Shown here: piece after piece, positions 12,112 through 22,720 of the stretch
Numbering within the stretch: the first letter of the stretch is position 1
Layout of the letters: each line of letters opens with the position of its first letter
DNA from: Paratinospora sagittata
Lineage: Eukaryota > Streptophyta > Magnoliopsida > Ranunculales > Menispermaceae
Length of the DNA stretch: 64,000 nt
Direction: 5' to 3'
NCBI GenBank assembly: GCA_035771175.1
Contig: CM069593.1
Coordinates: forward strand, 39,464,741-39,528,740
Position numbers and translations under genes: made by a program
Notes under the pieces: model-generated
Databases searched by the model: none
What the model was told of the DNA's origin: nothing
Seen by the model: the letters and a program-made list of their open reading frames with translations, nothing else

Positions 12112-13712
12112 CTAAGCACGGCGGCCAAAAATGATCCCCAAAACTTCTCCCCCTTTTGAAATATAAAAAATGATCGACCACTCCCTAGGAGTCTGAGAAG
12201 GACCTGGATGACGCTCCAGAATATTAAATATTTCATCTTGAGAGATGGTCAGGTCGTGCAATGGAGCAGATGGTTCGACTGGTGGTATTGCTGGGGAAAA
12301 GAAGTCATGCATTGGTGGTTGAGAGACAAAAGGAGCAGGATGAGAAAATGATTGTTCGAATGAGTCGAATCGAGTTCGAAGCTGCTAGAACTCAACATAA
12401 AAAGATGTCTCAGCTGGGAGATCATTAGAATAACTAATGAAGCGTGCCAAACCAACTACTATATCCTAAACTGCAGTGAGATCATACTTGATAGAAACAA
12501 GTGTGGTGGTCTGAGAATCATGAATCTCATGGAGCTGCTTGTGGATACTGGTAAAATCAAAGGAACTAGCGGCAGCAGGTGGAATTGGATGACTAGGACC
12601 AGCTTCATCTCTAGGAGGGTCATCAGTAGAGCTATCTGAGGAGCTACTCGAATCAGTCTCATCACCATCAGAGGATTCTTCAAGAACCACATCCTCCATC
12701 TCATCTGATGATGGGTCACTTGGATGAGGAGACTGAAAATACCCGTAGATTTTTCCCTTTGGTACTTGCTTGGGAGTAAGCCATCTCCACAAGCAAAGAA
12801 CATAGTAGAATCCCATACTACGCAATGTACCCTCATTGACAACCTCTCGCTGCTGGACATGACGCACAGGCTGAATGGTGGAGAGATCGATGCCTAAGTC
12901 CTCGAAGAGCGGAGTAAGGTGCATCACATATGGCAAAGCACTTGAGTAAGCCATAGTAGTTGCGATGTGATGGATTAGGATGTGAGAGAGATTCACCATT
13001 GTATTGGAAGTAATTGCCCAAATAAGAAAAAGATTGATCTTTGTAACATTGCTTCGACTGCTTTTTCTCGGAAGGATAACTCGAGAGATTATATTGTGAA
13101 GCAAGTGGGGCATGAAGGAGAAGACGGTGTTTGAGTACTTGTTCCGATATGTGGAAAACACTTTTCTCTTGGAAAAATTATTTAAAGTTTCCAAAGCATC
13201 AAAACTCAAAAATCTGACATTACCACGACAATCCAAAGCATATGAATCATCTTGTGGTAGCTCGAAAAACTCTTCAAATCCCTGCAGAGAAATGACAATG
13301 CGGTGGCCCATGACACACGTGTGATGCCGGTATGTATTATGAAGCCTATCATCAACATTTTGCGTTAAACCGGAGTAGATAGCTTGAACTAGTGGTTCAT
13401 ACCATGAAGCGGTGAGCCGAAGAAATGTCATCCAACCGAGATCATCGAACATTTGACGAATGGGTACGTATGCTTGGACAAAGAAAACAAAGTTCACATA
13501 GACACCCAGAGAAATTTTACGTCAGAGCACTTTTTGAGAAATCGGTTCGAGCATAGGCGACAGTGGTGGTGGTGGAGAACCACTTCGACGCCTAGAAGGC
13601 CTATCATGCCACTCTTTTGTTTATCTTTTGGTCCGAAAGATTGATCAGACGAATCATTACCCCACGGAGGCACAACTAGCCGTGCATTGCGCGCAAGATT
13701 CCTCCTTGGCAT
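12112..13712 (-). pseudogene. Env-like accessory ORF of element A
   Basis: A separate ORF between pol and the 3' LTR, the place of the env-like gene in SIRE-type elements. It starts at ATG 13712 (MPRRNLARNARL...), shifts frame near 13560, has one stop, then runs open from 13497 to 12466 for 343 residues, with a weaker continuation to 12112. The main block holds FDDLGWMTFLRL, then VMGHRIVISLQGFEEFFELP, then LPHLLHNIISRVILPR and an INLFLIWAI segment. I recognise this as the domain described as putative plant transposon protein. The C-terminal third is an acidic Ser/Asp tract followed by Pro-rich sequence. I see no signal peptide or clear membrane anchor, so calling it an envelope rests on position only. 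It is similar to the ORF in element C. Confidence 0.75.
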
Positions 13713-13961
13713 ATTAGCCAACACTTGCCTTGCAAGAAGTAGAGAATGAGACTTTTCAAGTGTTTTGCAACTAGGAGAGGCTCGAAGTGGAAGAAAATGG
13801 TAGGATGATGTTCATAGAGGGGTCCACAAGCTTTCAAACGCCTATTTGCTCGAAGAAAATGGACTTCAGAGGCTGGAGAATGATGGAATGCAAGTATGAA
13901 ACGAGATGGAAGTGAGATACGCGTTATAGAGTGAATAAGACACAAATGAGCGCATAAAGTG

Positions 13962-13969
13962 TTCTTATA
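13962..13969 (-). promoter_or_regulatory. TATA-like box before the env-like ORF of A
   Basis: Minus-strand TATAAGAA lies about 85 bp after the 16-bp palindrome at 14054-14069 and about 250 bp before the env-like ATG (13712). This order copies the LTR promoter (palindrome, then TATA). It is an inferred internal promoter only. Confidence 0.3.
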
Positions 13970-14030
13970 CCCAAACTGCCCAGCTGAAATCTGTTCCAGG
14001 CATTTCTCATATGTGAAGGTGCTCTCGGCC

Positions 14031-14069
14031 TTGGTGGAGCGTGTTCTATCAGTGTGGAACGCGTTCCAC
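14031..14069 (-). promoter_or_regulatory. Palindromic CGCG motif in the pol-env spacer of A
   Basis: GTGGAACGCGTTCCAC at 14054-14069 is a perfect 16-bp palindrome. A second, degenerate unit GGAGCGTGTTCT lies at 14036-14047. These are the same motifs that form arrays in the LTRs, placed here between the pol stop (14209) and the env-like ORF. Confidence 0.6.
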
Positions 14070-14208
14070 TCACTCTCCTCCCCTTTTTTTAAATTAATGG
14101 AAGAGGGGTCGTGCAAGCATTTCAAATAAAAAAATTATAACGCCTAAGATCATATTGTGAACATCAATTTCTTTTTTTTCGCATTGGATGTATCAAATCG
14201 TATAACAA

Positions 14209-17200
14209 TCATAAATCCGATTCACTAAACATGCCTAGTTCATGTCGAATTAATGCAAATTGATCCTTAGGCAGTGGTTTCGTGAGTATATCGACCAACT
14301 AATCTTTTGTACCGATGTGAATGAGCTTGACGTCTCCTTTTTGAACGTGATCACAAAGGAAGTGATGTCGAATCACAATATGTTTAGTTCTTGAGTGTAA
14401 CACAAGATTTTTGGGGATATTAATCGCACTGGTGTTATCACAAAAGATATATGCACAATCGATATGGATTTGGTAATCTAATAGTTGTTGTTTCATATAT
14501 AAAACCAGAGTGCAACAACTACCGGTTGCCACGTACTCCACTTCAGCGGTAGACAAAGTCACAAAATGTTGTTTCTTGCTGAACCAAGAAATCAACGAAT
14601 TTCCTAGGAAGTAGCAAAAATCGGATGTACTTTTTTGATCAATTAAACTTCCGGCATAATCAAAATCAATAAAGCTACGGAGATCGAATGAAGTACCTTT
14701 ATTGTACCAAATTGCCATATCTGTAGTTCCACTAATGTATCTGAATATTCTTTTAACCCACTTTAAGTGGGATTCCTTCGAATCAGATATGAATCTAGTG
14801 CACAAGCATACACTAAACATGATATCCGGTCGACTTGCTATCAAATATAACAAGCTCGATACATCTTCGCATCAACTGACTTCCCTAATACATCTTTATC
14901 CATTTTGATGGATGAGCTACAAGGTGTATCAATAGTCTTCAAGTTTTTAAACTTGAACTTCTTGATCATATCCCTTGCATACTTCGACTGGCTCAAGAAT
15001 GTTCCATTCTTCATTTGTTTAATCTATAGGCCAAGGAAGTAATTTAACTCTCCCATCATCCTCATCTCAAACTCACTTGTCATAATTGAAGAGAATTCTT
15101 CGCAAAGTGATTTATTTGAGGCAGCAAAGATGATGTCATCAACATAGATCTGCACTAAGAGCATATCCACGTCTTTGGTCTTGATGAACAAGGTGGAGTC
15201 TAGCTTTCCTTTCTTGAACTGGTGATCTAATAGGAAAGTGGTATAAGCCTATCGTATCGCTCTAGGAGCCTGTTTAAGTCCATACAAGGCTTTGACAAGA
15301 CGATAGACATAATTTGGTTTTTGAGAGTCCTCAAAACTAGGAGGTTGTTCCACATATACTTATTCATTTATAACGCCATTTAGAAATGCACTTTTAACAT
15401 CCATATGGTATAGTGGGAAACCCTTGTAACAAGCATAAGCTAGTAACATTCGTATTGCCTCTAGTCTTGCTATAGGTGTGAATGCCTCCTCATAGTCTAT
15501 TCCTTCTTCTTGGTTGTACCCCTGTGCAATCAATCTTGCCTTATTCGTGACTCTCTCTCCTTGTTCATTTTTCTTATTCCTAAAGACCCATTTAGTTCCT
15601 ACAACTGATTGGTAAGTAGGTCTATGAACAATTTCCCACACTTTGTTTATCAGAAAGTGACCTAATTCTTCTTGCATAGCCAAAATCCAAAATTCATCAT
15701 CTAAGGCTTCCTCAACCTTAGTTGGCTTTATCTGGGAGACAAAAGCTACATGCCATTGATCTTGGTTTAGGGATGTTCTAATAGTTACTCCTTGGGTTGG
15801 ATCACCTATAATTTGATTTGTTGGATGATCTATGAGTAACCTAGAGTTCTTAGGAGGTTTTATGATAGGTTGAGCACTATTTTTGAATCAAACCCCAGTG
15901 GAGTCCTCAGCTTCTGAGGGTTAAGATCTAGGGGGCGGTCGAGCCAGGCTTTGGCTTCCTTCCCTACTATGATTCTGGGATCACTAATTTTCTGATCGTC
16001 AGATTCTTTAAATGGAACGACATCCTCATCATCATCAATGTTGATTTTCACCAAATCCTTCTCTAAAGATATTTTAGGATCAACCTCATCAAGCTTCATG
16101 TGAATAGATTCCTCTACTGTTTTTGTGGTCTTATTGAACACTTTGTAGGCTTTGCTATATATAGAGTAAACTAGAAATATGCCTATATCAAATTTGGGAT
16201 CAAATTTATCTAAATTTTCCCTATCATTCAAGATAAAACACTTGCATCCAAACACTTTAAAGTGACTAATGTTGGGTTTTGTACCCTTACACAATTCATA
16301 TGGTGTTTTACTTATTTTCTTCCTAATCATGGTTCTATTCATCACATAACAAACAATGCTTATGGCTTCAACCCAAAAATATTTTGCCACGTTAGACTCA
16401 CATAACATGGTCCTACAAATCTCCTAAAGGGTTTAGTTCTTCCTTTCAACAACTTCATTTTGTTGTGGAGTTCTGGGGGGTGAAAGGTGATGGGTGTATC
16501 CTTGTTTGTTACATAAATCTTCAAGATTTTAGTTAACAAACTCCCTACCCCGATCACTTCGAATAATAATGATCTTATAACCCTTCTCATTTTTAACATG
16601 AGAACAAAATTGCACAAATACATTAAACACCTCATGCTTTTGAGCAAGAAAGTATACCCATGTGAATTTAGTAAAATCATCCACAATAACAAAACAATAT
16701 GATTTTCCACCTAAGCTATGGGTACGCGTGGGTCCGAACAGATCCATGTGGATAAGTTCTAGAGCTCTAGATATAAAGTTCTTGTTTTTGCTCTTGAAGG
16801 AGGATTTTGTGTTTGCCAAGTTGACAGGGTTCACATACTCTATCCTTCAAGTACACTCCTTTGGGAATGCCTCAAGCAAGGTCAAATTTGGCAAGTCTAG
16901 AGATGTTATCCATTCCAATATGAGCTAGTCTCCTATGCCACAACCATGCATCATTATGTTGAATAGCACTTAAGCATGAGACATTTTGATCACCAATATC
17001 ATGAAAGTTAATAACATACACATTTTTATTTCTAAAAGCAACAAAAGCAATACTATCATCATTATGCTTTACAATACATCTAGTTGCTTCAAACGAAATG
17101 ACATAACCCTTGCCATAAAATTGACTTATGCTCAAGAGGTTATGATTCAGGTCATCAACAAAAAGAACATAAAAAATGGTTAGGCAATCGTTACCAACTT

Positions 17201-17399
17201 TGTCGACGCCGATGATCTTCCCTTTTTTGTTGTCCCCGAAAGTGACAACTCCTCAATCTTTGCATGCGAGGCTCAGAAATCTGGATATATCACCAATCAT
17301 GTGCCTTAAGCACCTGTTATCAAGATACCATGAGTCATGTTTGGAGACATCCTACACCACGCAAAAAACCTTTGATTTTGGTATTTAAACAACTTTGGG
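14209..17399 (-). pseudogene. Element A pol: protease, integrase, reverse transcriptase, RNase H
   Basis: Copia order on the minus strand. A protease remnant near 17340 reads WYLDNRCLRHMIGD; the usual catalytic DSG is now DNR. The GAG-pre-integrase segment (17135-16872) includes WLWHRRLAHIGMDNISRL. The integrase core (16834-16529) holds HMDLFGPTRT and FVIVDDFTKFTWVYF. The integrase C-terminal part (16408-15860) has KVFGCKCFIL. Reverse transcriptase (15683-15000) has [25 protein letters not shown] and the active site YVDD (15146-15135). RNase H (14853-14209) has the SKKQ...STAEVEY segment and the terminal HxLGMF end. Several frameshifts and stops break the reading frame. It replicates the element through an RNA intermediate when intact; this copy cannot. 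Confidence 0.9.
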
Positions 17400-18860
17400 T
17401 CATTGTGGATTAGCATCATTCAAAACAGATTTTTCAATCCATGCTAGTTTTCCTTTTTTCTTGTTTCTAATAGGAACAGTATGGCCTTGCCTATTGCAAT
17501 GATGGCAAATAAGTCTTTTGGTTAGCAAGTGATCATAGGTCTTTTGTTTAGACCCTACATTATATCCTAGATCGACCTTGTTGAATACACATCTGTGTGA
17601 ACTCAACAACATATCAAACATCTTCTTTGCTTTTGTGAACTTGGTCATTATGGATGTCAAGTTTTCCACACTCTTTTTGAGTGTGTCTCTCTCCTCACTA
17701 ATGCTTTCCAGGTTCACTTGAAGTGCACCTTTAGTCTCAAGATGGGACTTAATTTCCTCTAAGGCTGTAATCAAAGCCTTTTTGAGCTTCTTATTTTTTC
17801 TGATTTCCTTGTCTAGTTGACTTTTCACAAAATAAAAATTATTAGCATCAACTAAATCATCAAAGTTTTCAAGGTTAGAAAGTTTTACCTTTGTGTTTTT
17901 CATCAAACACAATACTGCTTTCTCATCACCAGATTCTGACTCGATCTCACTTGATGAAGAATTATCCCATGTTGCTTTGAGGACCTTATTTTCTTTTCTT
18001 TTACTGTTGAAGGTATTCCTCTTCTTGTTCGGGCACTCACTCTTCACATGTCCCGGTTTGTTACATCCGAAACATATCAGTTCGTTTGATTTTGCACCAA
18101 ACTTCTTACCCATGTGGAATTTTGAGCTAAACCTGCCTTTTCCTCTTTTTCTTACAATTTGGCTAAGTCTTTTGGAAAGCATAGCTACTTCATCATCTGT
18201 ATCCTCATCAGTAGATGATTCCTCTAGAGATTCTTGGGAAGCATTTAGAGCTAAGCATTTCCTCCTTTGACACACCTTTTTCTCTATTTTTCAATTCATC
18301 AAGTACCATCAATGATCCACACAATTCATCAAAGATGTATTCTCCGAGGTCCTTTGCCTATTTTATGGTTGTCACCTTTGGATCTCATTCTTTAAGCAAA
18401 CCTCTTAGAAACTTACCCACCATTTTGGATTGAGAGTAGCTTTCGTCAAGATTTTTTATCTCATTGATAAGCTTGGTGAACCTATTTATGGCTTCATCTA
18501 TTTCTTCACCCTCTTTGACCTTGAAGGTTTCATATGCTTCCTCAAGCATACGTCGCTTCGTTTGTTTCAGTTGCTTGGTGTTTTCATGGGTGACATTTAA
18601 CTTATCCCATATCTTTTTGGTTGTGGTACTTGCACTTACTCGGTTATACTCATTTAGAGATAAGTTGCAAAACAATATATTTATGGCTTGGTCATTCATT
18701 TGCTCTCTCTTTTTCTCATGAGGTAGCCATTCTTGTGTAGCCTTAGCAACTGTTACACCATCTTCAACTTTAGTAGAAGGTTGGTAACCGTTTACCACAA
18801 TCTCCAACATTTCCACATGCGCTGTTATATAGAAACGCATACGTGTTTGAACGAAAAACC
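17400..18860 (-). pseudogene. Element A gag, lacking its N-terminus
   Basis: Two minus-strand frames, 18860-18385 and 18275-17400, form one gag separated by stops. The first is a UBN2-type gag segment (IWDKLNVTHENTKQLK, EEIDEAINRFTKLINEIK). The second has an acidic stretch, a zinc knuckle CFGCNKPGHVKSEC, a long Lys/Glu coiled-coil region and a second Cys-His cluster CHHCNRQGH. Coding sequence begins only about 15 bases after the PBS, already inside the domain at TRMRFYITAHVEMLEIV. Element C keeps about 35 more N-terminal codons plus a leader. A has therefore lost its leader and gag start by a deletion next to the PBS. Confidence 0.88.
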
Positions 18861-18861
18861 C

Positions 18862-18873
18862 GCTCTGATACCA
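18862..18873 (-). other. Primer binding site of element A
   Basis: Minus-strand TGGTATCAGAGC matches the 3' end complement of initiator tRNA-Met and lies two bases inside the 5' LTR. Confidence 0.92.
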
Positions 18874-18875
18874 CT

Positions 18876-20654
18876 TGATAGACACCCAAGAGGGGGGTGA
18901 ATTGGGTATTGGCGGACTCTTCAGGACCTTTATCCAATACTTAATAAATAATCAAATAAATAGCAGAAATATAAATGAAATAGTGAACAAAGAAGGCACA
19001 TAGGATTTATAGTGGTTCGGCTTCCCAATAAGCCTACCTCCACTACCTGATCTCCTCGATCAGGATTTCCTCAACTCTTCACTAAATTGATCCTACTTCA
19101 TGGGTAAGGATCGAACCAGTTAAAATCACCAATTTCAGGTTAGGGAATCTTCCCAACTAGCTAACAAGTTAGCATTCAAAATACAACTAGTAATAAAAAG
19201 AGATTTGTTCGACAAGGGAACAAACTTAAAACAAACAACTTACAAACTCGGTAATGACCTTTTCAAGATTTCTCAGCCATAAGATATCAAATTATGCACA
19301 ACACGAAATCAAAATCAAAAAGTTTTTACCTCAAAATGATCTAACAATCAAGTATGTGATAAAACTCATGATCGTGAACAACTTTTGTGAATAATGAATG
19401 ATCAAAGCATCAATGTAACTCCATGAAAATCTTAGATCTCCAATGGAGGTTGTGTCTTTTTTAGTTCAGTTGCAGATGAATAAAGTTTGGAGTATGATAA
19501 TAAAAGTTCTTGTTTTCAAAGTAGGGTTTAATTAATGTTTAAATAGAAAAAAATCATAAAAAACCCTAAACCTATCATGGACGATCAAGATTAGATGATT
19601 CAATTATGTATTAAATGAAATCAATGGCACAAGATGAATGCTTGAGATTAAAACTCGAAAAAGTGCAAAAATGGAAATTTCCAGTTGGAGTGCATTCCAC
19701 GAGAGAGAGAAAAATTTTCCTCTTGATGAAACACGTTCCACAAGACTTGAGAGCAAAACACTTGTAAAATGGAAAACCTATTGGAACGCGTTCCTCACTT
19801 CTAGAATGAGTTCCACAAAACCCGAGAGGTTTGGACACCTTTTTCCCTTGCATGGAATGCGTTTCTCATTGCTGGAGTGTGTTGCATCATGCCTTAGACA
19901 AAAATGAAGTATTTTCTCTGTTGGAGTGTGTCCCTTAAAGGTGGAAAGCATTTTGCGGGTTCTTGGGAAACGTGTACATGTTAAGAAAGTGATTCTTGAT
20001 CATGTCTAAGTTTCATAGTTGATAAATCAATGAATTCAAACTCAGAACAAGAATCAAAACATGCAATAAATCCAGAAAAGTGAATTTTCATAAAAAAACA
20101 AGTCAAGGAGTGAGTTCCTTGAATGTTACTCATATGATAAACTTATTTTCACAAACATGCAATACATTCATTTCGAAATGAATATGAAAAGAAAACATTT
20201 TTGATTATGATTGCATGAATGATGAACCAAAAAGATGGTAAAACCGGTAAACCGAAAAACGAATATGAAGCGGTTTGGTGAAAACACGATCAAGAAACCA
20301 AGTGGCTGATCAAACATAGAAGAGACCTACAACCTAAGAGGATATAAAGAAAATATTATAATAGTGTTGCACCCATGTGCTTTGATCTTCGGTTGACTTT
20401 CATTTGTTTTCAGTTGACTTGCGTTCTTAACTTGGTTTGACACACTTGACTGGGTTCTCTTGTCTTTGTCTTTATTGTACTCGATCTTGAACCTCAGTCT
20501 TGGCCTTCATTAAATGATTGATAGCTTTTTCTTTTAACCTTCAAGGCCAAATACATGATACCAAACTGAAACATGCTCAACAAATATGTTAGATCACATA
20601 GATTATCGTTTGTAATCATTAAAATCAAAGAGGGTGATGGTTATCAAGCCAACA
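18876..20654 (-). repeat. Element A 5' LTR
   Basis: 1779 bp with plus-strand ends TGATAGACACCC and CAAGCCAACA. It is colinear with the left LTR, with scattered transitions and small gaps. It carries the palindrome array (19684-19930), the W-box cluster (20393-20450) and the conserved start block (about 20608-20625). Confidence 0.93.
19684..19930 (-). promoter_or_regulatory. CGCG palindrome array, element A 5' LTR
   Basis: Includes a perfect GGAACGCGTTCC (19783-19794) and degenerate units such as GGAATGCGTTTC and GGAGTGTGTTGC. A TATA-like TATTTAAAC (minus strand) follows near 19540. Confidence 0.6.
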
Positions 20655-20786
20655 CCATTTATTTGATAAATAACTTGAACCAATTCAAGGATTTTTGTAA
20701 GATAAAGGCATACAAATAAAAAAGACTTTTAACTTGCACAACTTGACCGTATCACCTAATTCACCCCTCCTCTTGGGTGACTAACA
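20655..20786 (+). repeat. Element B 5' LTR, last part
   Basis: The end of the LTR split by element A. It terminates CACCCCTCCTCTTGGGTG then ACTAACA, the U5 end form shared by the SIRE-type LTRs here. Confidence 0.85.
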
Positions 20787-20788
20787 AG

Positions 20789-20800
20789 TGGTATCAGAGC
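20789..20800 (+). other. Primer binding site of element B
   Basis: TGGTATCAGAGC, initiator tRNA-Met complement, two bases after the LTR end at 20786. Confidence 0.92.
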
Positions 20801-21245
20801 AGGTGCTCTTGATTTAAGGCTTAACAATCTTGAGCCCAAGATCAAAATGGCCAATACCATAGTATTTGATTTAGGTGATAACCCATTCATTCCATCCATG
20901 CTTAATGACCATAATTTCATGTCTTGGAGAATTAGGATGAGCGCTTTCGTTAAGGCTCAATCATTGGATTTGTGGAATTTAATTATTAATGGACCATATG
21001 TACCTATTAGGATTATAAATGTTGACCCAGTATTATAGTCCAAGAGAGCGAGTGAATTGGACTTTCCTGATTTTGGAGTCACCTTTCGATTAATTAATTT
21101 AAGCAAAATATATGCGCAGTAGGTAACAAGCCAAACAATCAAGTGTGGGAAAAAGATAAATGGACACAACGATTTATAGTGGTTCAGTTCCCCTTGAACC
21201 TATTCGACTACCCGATCACCCACGATCAGGATTTTCTAATACACT

Positions 21246-21465
21246 TTTGGCTAGTCAACTTACAGGCATAACTAGAAGTCGTATACACTAGCCGACATAA
21301 AGGCTTGGCTAGAAGCTACACACACTAACCAACACAAAGGCTTGGCTAGAAAGCCTTACACACTAAGCAACATAAAGACTTGGTTAGAAAAGTCGTACTA
21401 ACCAACACAAGGGTTTGACTAGAAAGCCGCACTGTAACCAACTTACAGGCGTGGTTACAAGTCGT
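21246..21465 (-). repeat. Tandem hairpin-unit array in LTR E
   Basis: About six units of roughly 36 bp. Each carries GGCTTGGCTAGAAAGCC or a variant, in which GGCTT can pair with AAGCC, spaced by CTAACCAACACAA-type sequence. It lies downstream of the TATA box in the transcribed part of the LTR. Confidence 0.75.
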
Positions 21466-22390
21466 ACAATAATATGGTATAGTCCCAGTTGACTAACAAG
21501 TCAACAATACATCAAGATTACAAATGATAGAGAGAGATGTTCTAAAACACTCTCAACAATATTAAGCATACAATCTTGAATGAATAATCACTACTATTCC
21601 AACCACAATATTTTAAATGATGTGTAGTGTTGAAATAGAGGAAATCAAATATATGCAATCGATTCAAATAATAATAATGTGAGATCAAGAATCGAGTATG
21701 CACATGTATTCAAATATTGATTCTAACAATGATATGTATAAAGCATATGAATCAATATGCACAAATGATCAATACTTGTTGATTCTAAATATATAAATGG
21801 TTAAGATTAAGAATCAAAATACTCAAGTAATAATCAATGAAATCGATTCAAAATAATATAAGTTTAGCACATGAATCGATACCACATGAAATGTCTGAAA
21901 CCACTAATCAAAATAATATCATATGAAGATCAAGCATGGTTTCACAAACACTTAAACAAAACAATTTTAAAGATAGATAAATCAAACACAAAAATTGTTG
22001 TTCAATCACAAGCAATCACACAAATCTTAAAAAGAGATTTTACCCAACTCTTGGGAAGGATGAAGCACAAAAAATTCTCCAATGTGTGAAAGTGATTGAG
22101 AGTGATGTCGCCTTCAAGAAAGATCAAGATCTACAAGATATGTGATGAACTCACTCAAGAATGGCTTGATCTATGCTCAAGAGAAACTCACAAGTTTCTC
22201 AAAGAGTTTGAAAGATTAGACGAACTATTCGGAAGTATGAATCAAAGATTCAAATGTAGATGAACTTTTGCTTTGAAAAGATGTTTAAATCACTCAAGAA
22301 TTTGTTTCGGACTTGTAGAAATGAAAGTCTGAAAATCGGCACAAGTTCAAGATTTTTGCAAAAGTTGCTCTTCAAATGAGCAGGTGTGGT

Positions 22391-22397
22391 ATTTATA
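22391..22397 (-). promoter_or_regulatory. TATA box of LTR E
   Basis: Minus-strand TATAAAT in context CTATAAATACCAC, 21 bases after the nearest palindrome. The same context occurs in LTR D at 46257-46263, and LTR F has TATAAAGACC at 54604. Confidence 0.6.
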
Positions 22398-22409
22398 GAA
22401 AAATACTAG

Positions 22410-22720
22410 CCCGAGGCGTAGGAACGCGTTCCTAAAGAGAGGAGCGTGTTCTATAATGTATTCGTTGGGCATAGGAGTGAGGTTTTTCATCAAGAACCAG
22501 TGACTCTATAAACATTCCTATTTTGCCCTTGACTACAGGAGCGCGTTCCTGTTAAGAGGAGTGCGTTCTTCATTCCCTGATCAGAAAAATCCGAGTCTTG
22601 GGAAAAACCACAGGAGCGCGTTCCTTGAACAAGCAACGCTTTCCTTAAACTCTGATAAGAAAAATTGATTCTCGAGAGAAAGCATAGGAGCGTGTTCCTT
22701 TAATGAGGGCACGGTCCTTC
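22410..22720 (-). promoter_or_regulatory. CGCG palindrome array, LTR E
   Basis: Includes TAGGAACGCGTTCCTA (22419-22434), a perfect 16-bp palindrome, and AGGAGCGTGTTCT, AGGAGCGCGTTCCT (twice) and AGGAGTGCGTTCT. The array ends just upstream of the TATA box. Confidence 0.7.

Larger units (their letters stand above)
10003..20654 (-). mobile_element. Element A: full-length SIRE-type Copia retrotransposon
   Basis: A 10,652-bp element with two LTRs (10003-11826 and 18876-20654), a PBS beside the right LTR, a polypurine tract beside the left LTR, and gag, pol and an env-like ORF between them, all on the minus strand. Order and the extra 3' ORF match the SIRE/Maximus lineage. The coding regions contain stops and frameshifts, and the protease triad is altered. 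By eye the two LTRs differ at roughly one base in ten over their first 150 bases, so the insertion is not recent. It lies inside the LTR of element B. No clean 5-bp TSD is visible (TTTTT on the left, CCATT on the right). Confidence 0.93.

Noticed and set aside
12459..12860. 133-residue minus-strand frame overlapping the env-like ORF
   Set aside because: It is the other reading frame of the env-like ORF, whose sequence aligns with element C; this frame has no such support.
18862..18873. TGGTATCAGAGC segments as tRNA-Met genes
   Set aside because: Only the acceptor-end complement is present, next to LTR ends. They are primer binding sites; no cloverleaf is present.
22410..22720. GGAACGCGTTCC units as heat-shock elements
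   Set aside because: GAA and TTC are four bases apart, while heat-shock elements need two, so they do not fit the canonical nGAAnnTTCn form.
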